Below, piece after piece: positions 20,725 through 30,235 of a stretch of DNA of 64,000 nt. Within the stretch, counting starts at the first letter, position 1; the number at the start of each line of letters is the position of its first letter. The DNA is from Alteromonas sp. MMG017 (GTDB taxonomy: Bacteria; Pseudomonadota; Gammaproteobacteria; Enterobacterales; Alteromonadaceae). The DNA is taken from positions 391,877-455,876 of the forward strand of contig NZ_JAGJDY010000004.1 in the NCBI RefSeq assembly GCF_018100795.1, read 5' to 3'. The notes beneath the pieces are model-generated. The model did not search any database and had not been told where the DNA came from. It saw nothing but the letters and a program-made list of their open reading frames with translations. Made by a program: the position numbers and the translations under genes.

Positions 20725-22626
20725 TTAAGCGCTTAATTTATCGTGTTTTCTTAACATGCCGTGCTTTTTCAAATACACCAAAAGCAAGGAAATAGCAGCC
20801 GGCGTAATTCCGGAAATACGCGACGCTTTACCAATAGTTTCAGGTCTCGCTTCGGTAAGTTTAGCCACCACTTCGTTTGATAAACCTGAGATTTTAGTAA
20901 AATCGAGATCAACCGGTAACAGTGAATTCTCGTGACGCTGTGTTTTGGCTATTTCGTCCATCTGGCGCGCAATATAACCTGCGTACTTAATTTGGATTTC
21001 AACTTGTTCTGCCGCAATAGGATCGGTTAAACCAGGTCCAATACTTTCAATCTCCATCAATTGACGATAGGTCATTTCAGGTCGGCGAATAAGTTCTTCT
21101 AGTGAATGCTCTTTGCTTACGGGTGTTTTAAGCAAAGTATTCAACGCTGGCGTAGCACTATGATCTTTATGGACCCAATTTCCACGCATGCGTTGCAACT
21201 CGCCTTCAACCGCTTCTTGCTTAGTATTGAATGCGGCCCAGCGAGCATCATCCACTAAGCCTATTTCACGACCTAACGCGGTTAAGCGACTATCGGCGTT
21301 ATCTTCACGCAGCAATAATCGATATTCAGCACGACTAGTAAACATACGATACGGTTCTTTGGTACCCATGGTCGCTAAATCGTCAATCAATACGCCCATG
21401 TAGGCTTGATCGCGACGTAAAATAAGAGGATCTTTTTCTTGTGCTTGCAATGACGCATTTGCGCCAGCAATCAGGCCTTGTGCACCCGCTTCTTCATAAC
21501 CGGTTGTGCCGTTAATTTGGCCAGCAAAGAACAAGCCTTTGATAAATTTGTTTTCGAGTGTTTGTTTCAGATCTCTTGGATCGAAGAAATCATATTCAAT
21601 GGCATAGCCAGGACGCACGATATGCGCGTTCTCGAAGCCTTTGATTGAGCGAACAAGATTCATCTGAACATCAAAAGGCAAACTTGTAGAAATACCATTT
21701 GGATAAACTTCAATGCTGTTTAAGCCTTCTGGCTCCACAAAAATTTGATGGGAATCTTTGTCAGCAAACCGAGTGATCTTATCTTCAATGCTTGGGCAGT
21801 AACGGGGGCCAATACCCTCAATGACGCCAGTAAACATAGGAGAGCGATCAAGTCCGCCTCGAATAATGTCGTGTGTTTTTTCGTTAGTATGCGTGATGTA
21901 ACACGGGATCTGTTGTGGATGCATTTCACGGTTGCCCATGAATGAAAATACCGGTGTTGGATTATCACCAGGTTGTGCCTGCATCACACTAAAATCTAAC
22001 GAACGGGCATCTAAACGTGCAGGTGTACCGGTTTTTAAGCGGTCTACACGAAACGGTAAGGCACGTAAACGATCAGCGAGGGCTATCGAAGGGGGATCGC
22101 CTGCGCGTCCACCACGATAGTTCTCAAGGCCTATGTGGATGGTGCCGCCTAAGAATGTTCCTACTGTGAGTACCACGGTTTTGGCTTTAAATTTAAGCCC
22201 CATTTTGGTAACCACGCCAGTTACCTGATCGTTTTCAACCACGAGATCGTCAACGCTTTGTTGAAACAACGTGAGGTTTTTTTGGCTTTCTACAATTTTA
22301 CGAATAGCTTGACGGTAAAGGGTTCTATCAGCCTGAGCACGCGTTGCACGAACAGCTGGTCCCTTGCTTGAATTTAGGGTTCTAAACTGAATGCCACCCT
22401 GATCGGCAGCCAAACCCATAGCTCCACCAAGTGCATCAATTTCTTTTACCAAATGACCTTTGCCGATCCCACCGATCGCTGGGTTACAAGACATCTGTCC
22501 AATGGTTTCAATGTTATGGGTTAACAGTAAGGTGTTTGAACCCATGCGAGCAGCAGCTAGCGCAGCTTCTGTTCCAGCATGACCACCACCGACTACGATG
22601 ACATCAAATGCTTGGGTGTAATACAT
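20725..22626 (-). CDS. mnmG: tRNA uridine-5-carboxymethylaminomethyl modification enzyme MnmG
   Basis: The 633-residue FAD enzyme (GidA) that works with MnmE to modify the wobble uridine 34 of certain tRNAs. The FAD-binding [10 protein letters not shown] is near residue 12, the second signature with catalytic cysteines is around [16 protein letters not shown], and the C-terminal helical domain that binds MnmE is complete. I chose the ATG at 22626, which has a GAGG ribosome site six bases upstream; the frame continues to a GTG at 22638. It is the first gene leftward from oriC, as in many gammaproteobacteria. Confidence 0.98.
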   Translation of the reverse strand: MYYTQAFDVIVVGGGHAGTEAALAAARMGSNTLLLTHNIETIGQMSCNPAIGGIGKGHLVKEIDALGGAMGLAADQGGIQFRTLNSSKGPAVRATRAQADRTLYRQAIRKIVESQKNLTLFQQSVDDLVVENDQVTGVVTKMGLKFKAKTVVLTVGTFLGGTIHIGLENYRGGRAGDPPSIALADRLRALPFRVDRLKTGTPARLDARSLDFSVMQAQPGDNPTPVFSFMGNREMHPQQIPCYITHTNEKTHDIIRGGLDRSPMFTGVIEGIGPRYCPSIEDKITRFADKDSHQIFVEPEGLNSIEVYPNGISTSLPFDVQMNLVRSIKGFENAHIVRPGYAIEYDFFDPRDLKQTLENKFIKGLFFAGQINGTTGYEEAGAQGLIAGANASLQAQEKDPLILRRDQAYMGVLIDDLATMGTKEPYRMFTSRAEYRLLLREDNADSRLTALGREIGLVDDARWAAFNTKQEAVEGELQRMRGNWVHKDHSATPALNTLLKTPVSKEHSLEELIRRPEMTYRQLMEIESIGPGLTDPIAAEQVEIQIKYAGYIARQMDEIAKTQRHENSLLPVDLDFTKISGLSNEVVAKLTEARPETIGKASRISGITPAAISLLLVYLKKHGMLRKHDKLSA

Positions 22627-22638
22627 ATCGAACCTCAC

Positions 22639-23336
22639 TATTAACGTAAATGGAGTAACTTTTTTCTTTTCTGAACAAGCTGAAAAAAGGGCGCGTATTT
22701 TAGCTGACTTATTGCATAAAGAAAACGGTTAAATTTTCTTCAATGCTGTTGTTCATTTCTTTCTGCCCTGGCTTATTGATCTTAAGATCTCTTATAGATC
22801 TGTTTATTTTTATTATTATTAGGATCAGCAAGATCTGTTAGTAACCCTTTAAAGCAGTTTCAGATCATGAAGTTACACGATCTAAAAGGTTGTGCAATAC
22901 AGATCGATAACCCCCTCATGATCTTGTGTATAAACCCCTTAGTTATCCACATGGGCAATTGTGAATAAAGTTACTCATTCTTCAGTAAGAGCTTATACAC
23001 AGTGGTTTGTAGGATCCTATCCACAGCACTGATCAAGATGTGATCGCATTGGGGATAAAATGTTGGTTATTACTACTGTTAGATCGCTAACTAAGCATAG
23101 AATATGGCTTTCAGAGCGATCTTATTGTGGATGAGATCTTTCCACAATTTTTAGGTGGATCATGTGATCACTCAATATCTTTTATTTTGTGATCGGAAAA
23201 ATAATTAAAAAATTATGGAGGAAACAGAAAAAATTAGTGCCGCAGAGGAGCAATGATCATTATTAATGATACCCTTTTAAAGAAATACGAGGGTATTTTA
23301 CTGATCGTTGAGCGCGCTTTCTCTGCGGTTTTTAGC
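22639..23336. other. oriC: Replication origin oriC
   Basis: A non-coding region between mnmG and the dnaC operon. It contains about 20 GATC sites within roughly 530 bp (from about 22778 to 23305). Perfect DnaA boxes (TTATNCACA) lie at 22943-22951 and 22993-23001 on the plus strand and at 22925-22933 and 22960-22968 on the minus strand. One-mismatch boxes lie at 23017-23025, 23126-23134 and 23138-23146. An AT-rich cluster with GATCT-containing 13-mer-like repeats at about 22778-22845 fits the duplex-unwinding element. The position beside mnmG and mioC matches E. coli oriC. GATC density implies Dam/SeqA-type control. The rpmH-dnaA gap has far fewer signals and is less likely to be the origin. 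Confidence 0.9.
23240..23328 (-). repeat. Nested inverted repeat between dnaC and oriC
   Basis: Three nested complementary pairs span 89 bp: CCGCAGAG (23240-23247) with CTCTGCGG (23321-23328), CAATGATCA (23251-23259) with TGATCGTTG (23302-23310, one mismatch), and ATACCCT (23269-23275) with AGGGTAT (23290-23296). On the minus strand it follows the dnaC stop and is followed within 5 bases by TTTTTT, so it may end the mnmE-mioC-dnaT-dnaC transcript before it enters oriC. Confidence 0.55.
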
Positions 23337-24158
23337 TTAGCGAACCTGGTTAGGTTGATATCTCGGCGTGATATTTTGTGCTTCGGCTTCATCTTGGGTT
23401 AAGCCTTCACGTCTACTTGGGCCTTGAAAGCGTACTTTATAAGTATCGTATTCTTTGACTGACTCAAAGCAATAACGGCCCATAGCGTGCTCTAGCTCGC
23501 CTAAACTATGGTTGGTAATTAAGATGCAGTTCTTTTTATTCACCAAACGTTGGCGCAATAAATTGCCTAACCAGCTTTGGGTATTCTTTTTAAGCACGGT
23601 TTCATTCACACAGACTTCATCCAGAATGAGCAAATCGACTTCGAGTAATTCTTGGTTTGCTTCTCTGAACTTCTGGCCTACGTTGTCTGTGGCACTAAAA
23701 TCATAAGAGAAATAACGCATTTCCAGTAGGGTTGAAAGCTGCCTGTATAAGACTGAGATCTCATATTGTTCTATAAGTTGATGGGCGATCGCGCCAGCAA
23801 TATGAGACTTACCCCTGCCATAATCGCCGTAGAATAACATCATGTGAGAACCACTTTGACGCCAGGCGGGATCGTCATGAGCGGCAATAAAAGACTGTGC
23901 AATAGACACCGCTTCAATGACATCGTCGCTGTCTTCTATCAAATTAGCGAACGTCCACTTGGGGTTTAGATCAGAACGCCCATGAATGGCTTCTACACGC
24001 GCTTTTTTAGAGCGTTGTTGTAGTTGACCAATTTCTTGGTTTGCTTGGTTCTCGTATTGCTTTCTAAGCGTTGCGTAATCGATGTATTCATCGTTAGGCT
24101 CGGAAGGCTTGTTAAGGGCCTTGGCAAGATTCGCAATTTTGTCTGTAATTCGATCCAT
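23337..24158 (-). CDS. dnaC: DnaC-type replicative helicase loader
   Basis: A 273-residue AAA+ ATPase of the DnaC/IstB-like family, expected to load the DnaB helicase at oriC. The Walker A GDYGRGKSHIAG is at about residues 121-132 and the Walker B LLILDEVC at about 179-186; a sensor-type LITNHS follows. An N-terminal helical region (about 1-95), rich in Gln and basic residues, would contact DnaB. The ATG at 24158 follows the dnaT stop by 4 bases, with AAGAAG upstream; a longer frame to 24239 would overlap dnaT. The partner dnaT and the place beside oriC support this role over a transposon IstB. Confidence 0.87.
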   Translation of the reverse strand: MDRITDKIANLAKALNKPSEPNDEYIDYATLRKQYENQANQEIGQLQQRSKKARVEAIHGRSDLNPKWTFANLIEDSDDVIEAVSIAQSFIAAHDDPAWRQSGSHMMLFYGDYGRGKSHIAGAIAHQLIEQYEISVLYRQLSTLLEMRYFSYDFSATDNVGQKFREANQELLEVDLLILDEVCVNETVLKKNTQSWLGNLLRQRLVNKKNCILITNHSLGELEHAMGRYCFESVKEYDTYKVRFQGPSRREGLTQDEAEAQNITPRYQPNQVR

Positions 24159-24162
24159 AGCG

Positions 24163-24834
24163 TTAGTTCTTCTTTGTCGATGTGGCGTATTTTTCCACCA
24201 GCTTTCTTGCATTATCATCCGCTTCGATACCGGCTGCAACTTTCACTTGCTGATTTCCCACTTTTCTTACAGGAGAATAACCCGCGGCTACGCGCTTATG
24301 TTTAATATTGTGAGCGAATTTTTGTGTCCACTGAAACTCACTAAGGATTGTGCTTGGTCTGCCTAGCCAGTATGAAATGAATTCGCCCACTTCATTATCA
24401 TCATATTCAGTATCGATAATACCGAGCAGAGAGGCCATTTCTAAAAACAGCTCCTTGTTTGGCTTCCAAGCGGCTGAAATAGCAAAATGGGATTTATGCA
24501 GGGCATCAAAATTTGATTGTGCGTTGTTTATGAGTGGAAGCAGCAGGGCTTTACCATTAATAGAATGCTCTAAATCCAACTCTTCTGGAAAAACCACCAG
24601 CCCCACAAGTTCAAGCTGTTTTAACAGGCTATTGATTTGCCGGCCACGTTGATAGGGGGTGTCTTTTTGTTCGCCGTTCAATAGCGACAGTAAGTACTTA
24701 TAATCGATAGCAGCACTTGCCGTTGAAGCCGTGTTGGCTGTTGGGCGTAAGCCAAGCAAGTAAAGTACGCGGCAATCGTTTGATATCGGCGATTGCAGTA
24801 CCGCGAGTTCAGCTTGCGTTAGCGTTGTACTCAT
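24163..24834 (-). CDS. dnaT: DnaT-like primosomal protein
   Basis: A 223-residue protein that resembles E. coli DnaT in its C-terminal DNA-binding segment: EVGEFISYWLGRPSTILSEFQWTQKFAHNIKH (split here by me as EVGEFISYWLG and FQWTQKFAHNIK) around residues 155-185. The N-terminal half (about 1-110) looks like a separate oligomerisation domain with QINSLLKQLELVGLVVFPE. DnaT acts in PriA-dependent replication restart and cooperates with DnaC. Its ATG overlaps the mioC stop by four bases (ATGA), and dnaC follows after 4 bases, so all three are translationally coupled. Confidence 0.75.
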   Translation of the reverse strand: MSTTLTQAELAVLQSPISNDCRVLYLLGLRPTANTASTASAAIDYKYLLSLLNGEQKDTPYQRGRQINSLLKQLELVGLVVFPEELDLEHSINGKALLLPLINNAQSNFDALHKSHFAISAAWKPNKELFLEMASLLGIIDTEYDDNEVGEFISYWLGRPSTILSEFQWTQKFAHNIKHKRVAAGYSPVRKVGNQQVKVAAGIEADDNARKLVEKYATSTKKN

Positions 24835-25268
24835 GCAGTTTCCAAGGAGCGTTCAAACAGTGCTACCGCTTCATCTTCTGGAATAGGATATTCTAACACA
24901 TCAATATGTATGGGGTCGGCAAGAAGGGTAGCGCCGGTATTTTTCATCGCGGTTTCTATATCTTTTGCGCCATGGCAGAAGGTATCGTAACTCGTGTCAC
25001 CCAAACCAATCACATAGAAATTCACACCTGGTAAATCTGCGTCTTTTAATGATTTTGCAAAAGGTTGGATATTATCTGGGAGCTCACCGGCACCATGGGT
25101 TGATGTGCATACTATCCATGTTGAATCTTTATTAATGTCGCTTAGCGTTGGTTCAAGATGAATAGTAAATGTATTGCCTCGCTGCTCGAGCGTTTTTGCA
25201 ATAGCCTCAGCTACATATTCAGATGCGCCAAGCATGGTACCCACAATTATTTCGTAGTGCGTTGTCAT
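24831..25268 (-). CDS. mioC: MioC flavodoxin-like protein
   Basis: A 145-residue FMN-binding flavodoxin domain. The N-terminal IIVGTMLGASEYVAEAIA is the phosphate-binding loop and the STHGAGELPDN and GLGDTSYDTFC loops bind the isoalloxazine ring. MioC-type proteins have been linked to biotin synthase electron supply in E. coli. The ATG at 25268 lies one base after the mnmE stop; a TTG at 25271 is less likely. As in E. coli, it lies near oriC and is transcribed towards it, but here dnaT and dnaC lie between. Confidence 0.9.
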   Translation of the reverse strand: MTTHYEIIVGTMLGASEYVAEAIAKTLEQRGNTFTIHLEPTLSDINKDSTWIVCTSTHGAGELPDNIQPFAKSLKDADLPGVNFYVIGLGDTSYDTFCHGAKDIETAMKNTGATLLADPIHIDVLEYPIPEDEAVALFERSLETA

Positions 25269-25271
25269 CAA

Positions 25272-26660
25272 TTATTTACCAATACAGAAAGATGAAAATA
25301 TCTTACCAAGTAAGTCGTCTGAGGTGAATTCACCGGTTATTTCACACAACGACTGGTGGGCTAACCGAAGTTCTTCTGCTAGTAATTCACCGGCCATCGC
25401 GTCGTGGAGTTGTTGTTCGCCTATCACCACAAATTGATGAGCTTTTTCCAAGGCATCAAGATGACGTCTTCGGGCGATAAATTGCCCTTCGGTGGTGGTG
25501 TCGAACCCCATGGTGTTGGCTAAATGATCTCGCAGGGTATCAATACCGTCGCTTTGTTTTGCTGAAATATTAATAACCGGCATATCGCCATGTTCGGTTT
25601 TGACGTTATTCAGGCCTACTTGTAAGTCGCTTAGATCCGCTTTATTTTTAATAACCGTGGTTGGGATACCCTCTGGTAAGCGCGCCATAAATTCAGGCCA
25701 AATTTTATAAGGATCTGCCACATCGGTAGTGGTTGAATCAGTAACAAAAAGTACGTGATCCGCTTCGCTGATGGCTTGCCACGCTCGCTCAATACCAATT
25801 TGTTCTACTTTGTCTGGGCTATCACGAAGACCTGCGGTATCAATGATGTGTACCGGCATGCCGTTAATATTAATATGCTCTTTTAATACATCACGAGTAG
25901 TGCCTGCAATCTCGGTGACAATGGCGCTATCTCGGCCTGCTAATGCATTTAGTAAACTTGATTTACCCGCATTAGGGCGCCCGGCGATAACCACCTGCAT
26001 ACCTTCTCTTAGCAGACTTCCTTGCTTAGCTTGCTCTCGTACAACTTGAAGATGCGCAAGTATGGCGGCTAGATCGCCAGACACTTTTCCATCAGATAAG
26101 AAATCAATTTCTTCTTCAGGAAAGTCGATAGCGGCTTCAACGTACATACGTAAATGAACGATTTGATCAGACAAGGTTTGTATTTGGGTTGAAAACTCGC
26201 CCTGTAACGAACGTAGCGCGCTTCTAGCTGCTTGTTTAGAGCTGGCATCTATTAAATCAGCGATAGCCTCAGCTTGCGCTAAATCGAGCTTGTCGTTGAT
26301 AAAGGCTTGTTCACTGAACTCACCTGGGTTGGCTAATCGCGCTTTGCCAGTGGATAACACAGCGTCAATAAGCATATCCATCACAACCTGACCGCCATGA
26401 CCTTGCAGCTCTAATACATCTTCGCCCGTAAATGAATTAGGCCCTTTGAAGAATAGCGCGATACCTTGGTCGATAACATTTTGTTGGCTATCGACAAACG
26501 GGGTATAGGTGGCCAATCTAGGGGTTAGCGTTGTAGGTACCAGAGTGGCGGCTATAGTTTTAGCATGTGGGCCTGATACGCGTACAATTCCTACACCACC
26601 GCGCCCAGGGGCAGTAGCTTGGGCGGCAATGGTATCGGTTGTGATGATATGTGAATCCAT
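25272..26660 (-). CDS. mnmE: tRNA modification GTPase MnmE
   Basis: The 462-residue GTPase (TrmE) partner of MnmG. It has an N-terminal tetrahydrofolate-binding domain with [14 protein letters not shown], a helical domain, and an inserted G domain with the P-loop [14 protein letters not shown] (about 225-238), DTAGLRD and NKADL. It ends in FCIGK, whose cysteine is essential in E. coli. It begins 3 bases after yajQ and is the second gene of a likely yajQ-mnmE-mioC-dnaT-dnaC operon. Confidence 0.98.
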   Translation of the reverse strand: MDSHIITTDTIAAQATAPGRGGVGIVRVSGPHAKTIAATLVPTTLTPRLATYTPFVDSQQNVIDQGIALFFKGPNSFTGEDVLELQGHGGQVVMDMLIDAVLSTGKARLANPGEFSEQAFINDKLDLAQAEAIADLIDASSKQAARSALRSLQGEFSTQIQTLSDQIVHLRMYVEAAIDFPEEEIDFLSDGKVSGDLAAILAHLQVVREQAKQGSLLREGMQVVIAGRPNAGKSSLLNALAGRDSAIVTEIAGTTRDVLKEHININGMPVHIIDTAGLRDSPDKVEQIGIERAWQAISEADHVLFVTDSTTTDVADPYKIWPEFMARLPEGIPTTVIKNKADLSDLQVGLNNVKTEHGDMPVINISAKQSDGIDTLRDHLANTMGFDTTTEGQFIARRRHLDALEKAHQFVVIGEQQLHDAMAGELLAEELRLAHQSLCEITGEFTSDDLLGKIFSSFCIGK

Positions 26661-26663
26661 ATT

Positions 26664-27146
26664 TTAGTCGCGAAAGTTCTTAAATTGAAAAGGCTGACCT
26701 AAGTCTGATGATTTCACCAAGGCCATGGCTTGTTGTAAATCATCACGCTTTTTACCGGTTACTCTCAGTTCTTCACCTTGAATAGCCGTTTGTACTTTGA
26801 TTTTTGCGTCTTTAATAATTTTTACGATTTTCTTCGCAATAGGCTGTTCTATGCCTTCTTTGAAAGCAATCGTTTGACGATAAGTTTTGCCGTTAGCATC
26901 AAAGGGCTTCATATCAATAAACGAAGTATCTAGGTTTCGCTTAGAGCATGCAGTTCTAAACATACTTTCCATTTGCTGTAATTGAAATTCCGCTTCTGCT
27001 TTCATGACCACGGTTTTCTCTTTGTATTCAAAGCTCGCTTCAATGCCACGAAAGTCAAAACGTGTGGCAAGTTCTCGGTGAGCATTTTCAGTGGCGTTAC
27101 GCACTTCTTCCATATTGATTTCAGACACAATATCAAATGATGGCAT
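26664..27146 (-). CDS. yajQ: YajQ family nucleotide-binding protein
   Basis: A 160-residue protein of the YajQ (UPF0234) family, with two RNA-recognition-like folds. The opening MPSFDIVSE and the blocks RFDFRG and GKKRDDLQ are diagnostic. In Xanthomonas and Pseudomonas, members bind cyclic-di-GMP and act as effectors; others bind nucleic acid. It lies between yidC and mnmE, where E. coli has no gene, and its stop is 3 bases before the mnmE ATG. A GAGG site lies 11 bases before the start. Confidence 0.93.
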   Translation of the reverse strand: MPSFDIVSEINMEEVRNATENAHRELATRFDFRGIEASFEYKEKTVVMKAEAEFQLQQMESMFRTACSKRNLDTSFIDMKPFDANGKTYRQTIAFKEGIEQPIAKKIVKIIKDAKIKVQTAIQGEELRVTGKKRDDLQQAMALVKSSDLGQPFQFKNFRD

Positions 27147-27165
27147 AGTTAATTTATCCTCGTAG

Positions 27166-27198
27166 ACAAAACAGCCCGCAATTGGCGGGCTGTTTATT
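27166..27198 (-). terminator. Terminator after yidC
   Basis: An 11-base perfect stem AAACAGCCCGC/GCGGGCTGTTT (27169-27179 and 27185-27195) with an AATTG loop lies between the yidC end and the yajQ start. It separates the rpmH-rnpA-yidD-yidC transcript from yajQ-mnmE. Confidence 0.85.
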
Positions 27199-27217
27199 AT
27201 AAAAGAAATAGACGTTG

Positions 27218-28870
27218 CTATTTAATTCCCCGCTTCTCCATAGAAGCATATATCATTTTGGCTTGTACTAATGTAATGATGTTACTGACTAACCAGTATA
27301 ATACTAGACCTGCAGGGAACCATAAGAAGAACACACTCATTGCCACAGGCATGAACTGCATTATCTTCTGCTGCATTGGGTCAGTAATTGTTGTAGGTTG
27401 TAGTTTCTGCAACAAGTACATACTTGCGCCCGTTAGTATAGGCAATACAAAGTACGGGTCTTTCACCGACAAATCAGTGATCCACAATGCAAAATCTGCA
27501 TGGCGTAATTCAACACTTTCCATTAACACCCAATAGAGCGCTAGGAAAATAGGCATTTGAAGTACTAGTGGTAAACAACCACCCATTGGGTTAACTTTTT
27601 CTTTCTTGTAAAGCTCCATCATCGACTGAGACATTTTTTGTCTGTCATCGCCAAAACGGTCTTTAAGTTGCTGCATTTTAGGCGCTAAGTTGCGCATGCG
27701 AGCCATAGACTCGTATTGCTTCTTAGTCAGCCAGTACATAGCACCTTTCACTACGATAGTAATCAAGATGATGGCTACACCCCAGTTATTCACTAAGCTG
27801 TGCAAGAATGTAAGCAATGAAAACAGTGATTGCGATATCCACCATAGAATGCCGTAATCGACGGTTAGGTCTAATCCGCGAGCAATCTCTTTTAACTTGT
27901 CTTGATCTTTTGGACCCATATAAAGGGTGCTAGATAAGGTTTTTGTTTCGCCAGTATTAACCACTGCCGCTGGCATCAACACACCAATAACCGCATATTG
28001 GTTTGAAATATTGCGCGAGTAAATGGTGTTTACTTGATCTTGTGGTGGTACCCAAGCAGAGACAAAGTAATGCTCTAGCATACCAGCCCAACCCGCCTTG
28101 GTAGTCTCACGCAATTTGTCATCAGCAATATCATCAAACGTGTACTTTTGATAACGATCTTCTTCGGTAGAGTATGCTGCGCCGCGATAGGTAGGCATAA
28201 ACATATTGCCGTCGTCTTCCGCGTCAATAACTTGTTTTAGTTGTGCATACTGCTGCACATTAGCCGCCGTACCGGAGTTATTCTCAACAGTATAATTTAC
28301 CGCTACGTTGTAATGGTCTTTTTTGAAGATGAACGTTTTGGTAACAGTAAGTCCTTGGTCGTTTTTCCATACCAAAGGCACTTCGAGGGTATCACCGGTC
28401 ATCTCGTAGAAATTGCTGTCGGTACGATAAACAGGGCGACCACTGCTGCTAGCATCTGGGCCATTGGCACCAATAAGACCACTTTGCGCGATATATAGAT
28501 TATTACCTGAACGTAATAGGCTATAAGGTTCTTCAGAGCCTTGAGTTACTGGAAACTTTAACAAGTCTGCAGTAATGACATCGCCACCCAATAAGTCGAT
28601 GCGAAGGTCTAAGCCATCAGTTTTAACTTCGATAATACGGTTAGCATTTGATGCGCTAACCATCGGTTTAGCAGCTGGCAGGCTATCACCGGTAGGTACA
28701 TCTTCAGATTGCGCATCATCAAATGATGGCACACCTTGTGATACCTGTTCGGCTTGCTCTGTTTGTACTTGCTGTACAGGTTGAGGTCCGTATTCTTTTT
28801 GCCATTGTTGCCAAAGCAAAAAACTGACCAGCGCCAGGCCAATTATCAGAAAACTACGTTGCGATTCCAT
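27218..28870 (-). CDS. yidC: Membrane protein insertase YidC
   Basis: A 550-residue inner-membrane insertase (Oxa1 family) of the gammaproteobacterial type. Residues 1-25 form the first membrane helix ([18 protein letters not shown]). A large periplasmic beta-domain spans about 60-330, followed by five membrane helices with [19 protein letters not shown], which holds the hydrophilic-groove arginine-type region, and [14 protein letters not shown]. The ATG at 28870 has an AGAGACC site; the longer frame to 28936 is not conserved. It follows yidD by 10 bases in the rpmH-rnpA-yidD-yidC operon. Confidence 0.97.
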   Translation of the reverse strand: MESQRSFLIIGLALVSFLLWQQWQKEYGPQPVQQVQTEQAEQVSQGVPSFDDAQSEDVPTGDSLPAAKPMVSASNANRIIEVKTDGLDLRIDLLGGDVITADLLKFPVTQGSEEPYSLLRSGNNLYIAQSGLIGANGPDASSSGRPVYRTDSNFYEMTGDTLEVPLVWKNDQGLTVTKTFIFKKDHYNVAVNYTVENNSGTAANVQQYAQLKQVIDAEDDGNMFMPTYRGAAYSTEEDRYQKYTFDDIADDKLRETTKAGWAGMLEHYFVSAWVPPQDQVNTIYSRNISNQYAVIGVLMPAAVVNTGETKTLSSTLYMGPKDQDKLKEIARGLDLTVDYGILWWISQSLFSLLTFLHSLVNNWGVAIILITIVVKGAMYWLTKKQYESMARMRNLAPKMQQLKDRFGDDRQKMSQSMMELYKKEKVNPMGGCLPLVLQMPIFLALYWVLMESVELRHADFALWITDLSVKDPYFVLPILTGASMYLLQKLQPTTITDPMQQKIMQFMPVAMSVFFLWFPAGLVLYWLVSNIITLVQAKMIYASMEKRGIK

Positions 28871-28880
28871 ATAGGTCTCT

Positions 28881-29150
28881 TTATTTTGAGTGTTTATCTT
28901 GTTGTTTTTCCGGTACTGGGTCGTAACCACCGGCATGCAAAGGATGGCATCTTAATATGCGTTTGATTGATAGCCAACCGCCTTTTACTAATCCATGTGT
29001 TTTTAGTGCTTCAATAGCATACCAAGAACATGATGGATGAAAACGACAGCGTTGTCCTAAAATAGGAGATATAAACCATTGATACAGTTTTATGAGTACC
29101 AGTGGTATCGCGATTAAGACGCGTTGCAACGTTTGGCTAATTTTTTCCAT
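28881..29150 (-). CDS. yidD: Membrane protein insertion efficiency factor YidD
   Basis: An 89-residue inner-membrane-associated protein. It has an N-terminal amphipathic helix, then [26 protein letters not shown] with two conserved cysteines, and the C-terminal [14 protein letters not shown] motif. It starts 37 bases before the end of rnpA, an overlap known from other bacteria. It is thought to help YidC-dependent insertion. Confidence 0.95.
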   Translation of the reverse strand: MEKISQTLQRVLIAIPLVLIKLYQWFISPILGQRCRFHPSCSWYAIEALKTHGLVKGGWLSIKRILRCHPLHAGGYDPVPEKQQDKHSK

Positions 29151-29473
29151 AGCTTATCCATCGTTGCGAAAATTTCTTGGTTACTAAGTTTATCAGCACC
29201 AGATTTACCAATTACGATAATATCCACATTTGGGAGGTCATGTTGCTTATGGCGAAAACTTTCACGAATTAAACGTTTTAAACGATTTCGGTCGTGAGCT
29301 TTACGAATGCGCTTTTTGGCAAGTGTAATGCCTAAACGTGGGGACGGTAGAGTATTGGTTCTTGCAAGGATAGTAAACGAGGGAGATACAGCTGGAATTG
29401 CATTATCAAACACATAGGTAAAGTGGGTGGGAGTTAACAGACGTAACTCCCGTGAAAAATGATTTTCGCCCAC
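29114..29473 (-). CDS. rnpA: Ribonuclease P protein component
   Basis: A 119-residue basic protein that helps the RNase P RNA recognise precursor tRNA. The RNR-type motif [11 protein letters not shown] is at about residues 60-70, and the N-terminal [10 protein letters not shown] is typical. The start is a GTG at 29473. It lies 22 bases after rpmH and overlaps yidD. Confidence 0.96.
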   Translation of the reverse strand: MGENHFSRELRLLTPTHFTYVFDNAIPAVSPSFTILARTNTLPSPRLGITLAKKRIRKAHDRNRLKRLIRESFRHKQHDLPNVDIIVIGKSGADKLSNQEIFATMDKLWKKLAKRCNAS

Positions 29474-29495
29474 TTTAGGTGCTTTCTACTTAAGC

Positions 29496-29630
29496 TTAAG
29501 CAGAAAGACGAGCGCGGCCTTTTGCACGGCGAGCTGCTAGTATTTTACGACCATTTTTAGTCGCCATACGAGCACGAAAACCGTGAGAACGCTTACGCTT
29601 CAAATTGCTCGGTTGAAATGTTCTTTTCAT
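29496..29630 (-). CDS. rpmH: 50S ribosomal protein L34
   Basis: A 44-residue very basic protein that starts [20 protein letters not shown] and ends GRARLSA, an unmistakable L34. It lies first in the operon with rnpA, yidD and yidC and is divergent from dnaA. It is too short for most length cut-offs but its identity is certain. Confidence 0.98.
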   Translation of the reverse strand: MKRTFQPSNLKRKRSHGFRARMATKNGRKILAARRAKGRARLSA

Positions 29631-30235
29631 GACCAAAGTCTCACTTATATTTAATTAAACATAGGCGTTTTTGGTAAACACTTTATTCTGTTGCCAGAGT
29701 AAGTTGTGCTTATCACCAGAAAAGCCCATCGAAAAAGGACGCTGAATTCTAGAGATCTCGGGGGCTGCTGTCAATCAATAATCCACTATTTTGGTAGAAA
29801 ATGTGAACAAAGTTTACTGAAAAGGCTTAAATGCTAAGCAGTAGGTATAATTTTAACTGTGAATAAGCTGGTTATAATCATCATTTTATCCACAGATTTT
29901 TAATTTTCATGCCGCTATGTATAGCATTTAGGCGGTGATCTCATACAATTATTACGATTTTAATTCTTAATTCAGCTAAATTAAGCACATTTTCGAATAA
30001 GAGCTCTTTGTTTAATTATCAATAGGTTACAAGTTTGATCCTGATGATCCCCAAAGATCGTCATTTACTTTTTGTTGATAAAGTAAGATAATCCACAGCT
30101 ATTAAAATGATAAAACAAATTCTCGCTGCTACCCAACAATATACATCCGCCTGATTCTTCTTCTTGGCGCGCATCTCGGTGCCTGTTTCTTTGTATTGGT
30201 TGTTATTTGCGAGTTACCGGAGCTAAGTAACTTAC
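29631..30235. promoter_or_regulatory. rpmH-dnaA intergenic control region with DnaA boxes
   Basis: A 605-bp AT-rich gap. It contains the rpmH promoter, perfect DnaA boxes at 29858-29866 (minus, TTATTCACA) and 29886-29894 (plus, TTATCCACA), and a one-mismatch box at 30089-30097. Only a few GATC sites are present (29754, 30038, 30046 and 30056 areas). DnaA autoregulation of dnaA is the simplest reading. No gene is seen. Confidence 0.7.
29746..29774 (-). promoter_or_regulatory. Sigma-70 promoter of the rpmH operon
   Basis: On the minus strand, TTGACA (29769-29774) and TAGAAT (29746-29751) are separated by exactly 17 bases. The predicted start near 29739 gives a leader of about 110 nt before rpmH. 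Confidence 0.8.

Noticed and set aside
24082..24366. Plus-strand open frame antisense to dnaT/dnaC
   Set aside because: Lies opposite two well-supported coupled genes and has no motif or ribosome site.
29631..30235. dnaA-upstream region as the main oriC
   Set aside because: It has two perfect DnaA boxes and only a few GATC sites, far fewer than 22.6-23.3 kb, and the mnmG/mioC context favours the latter.
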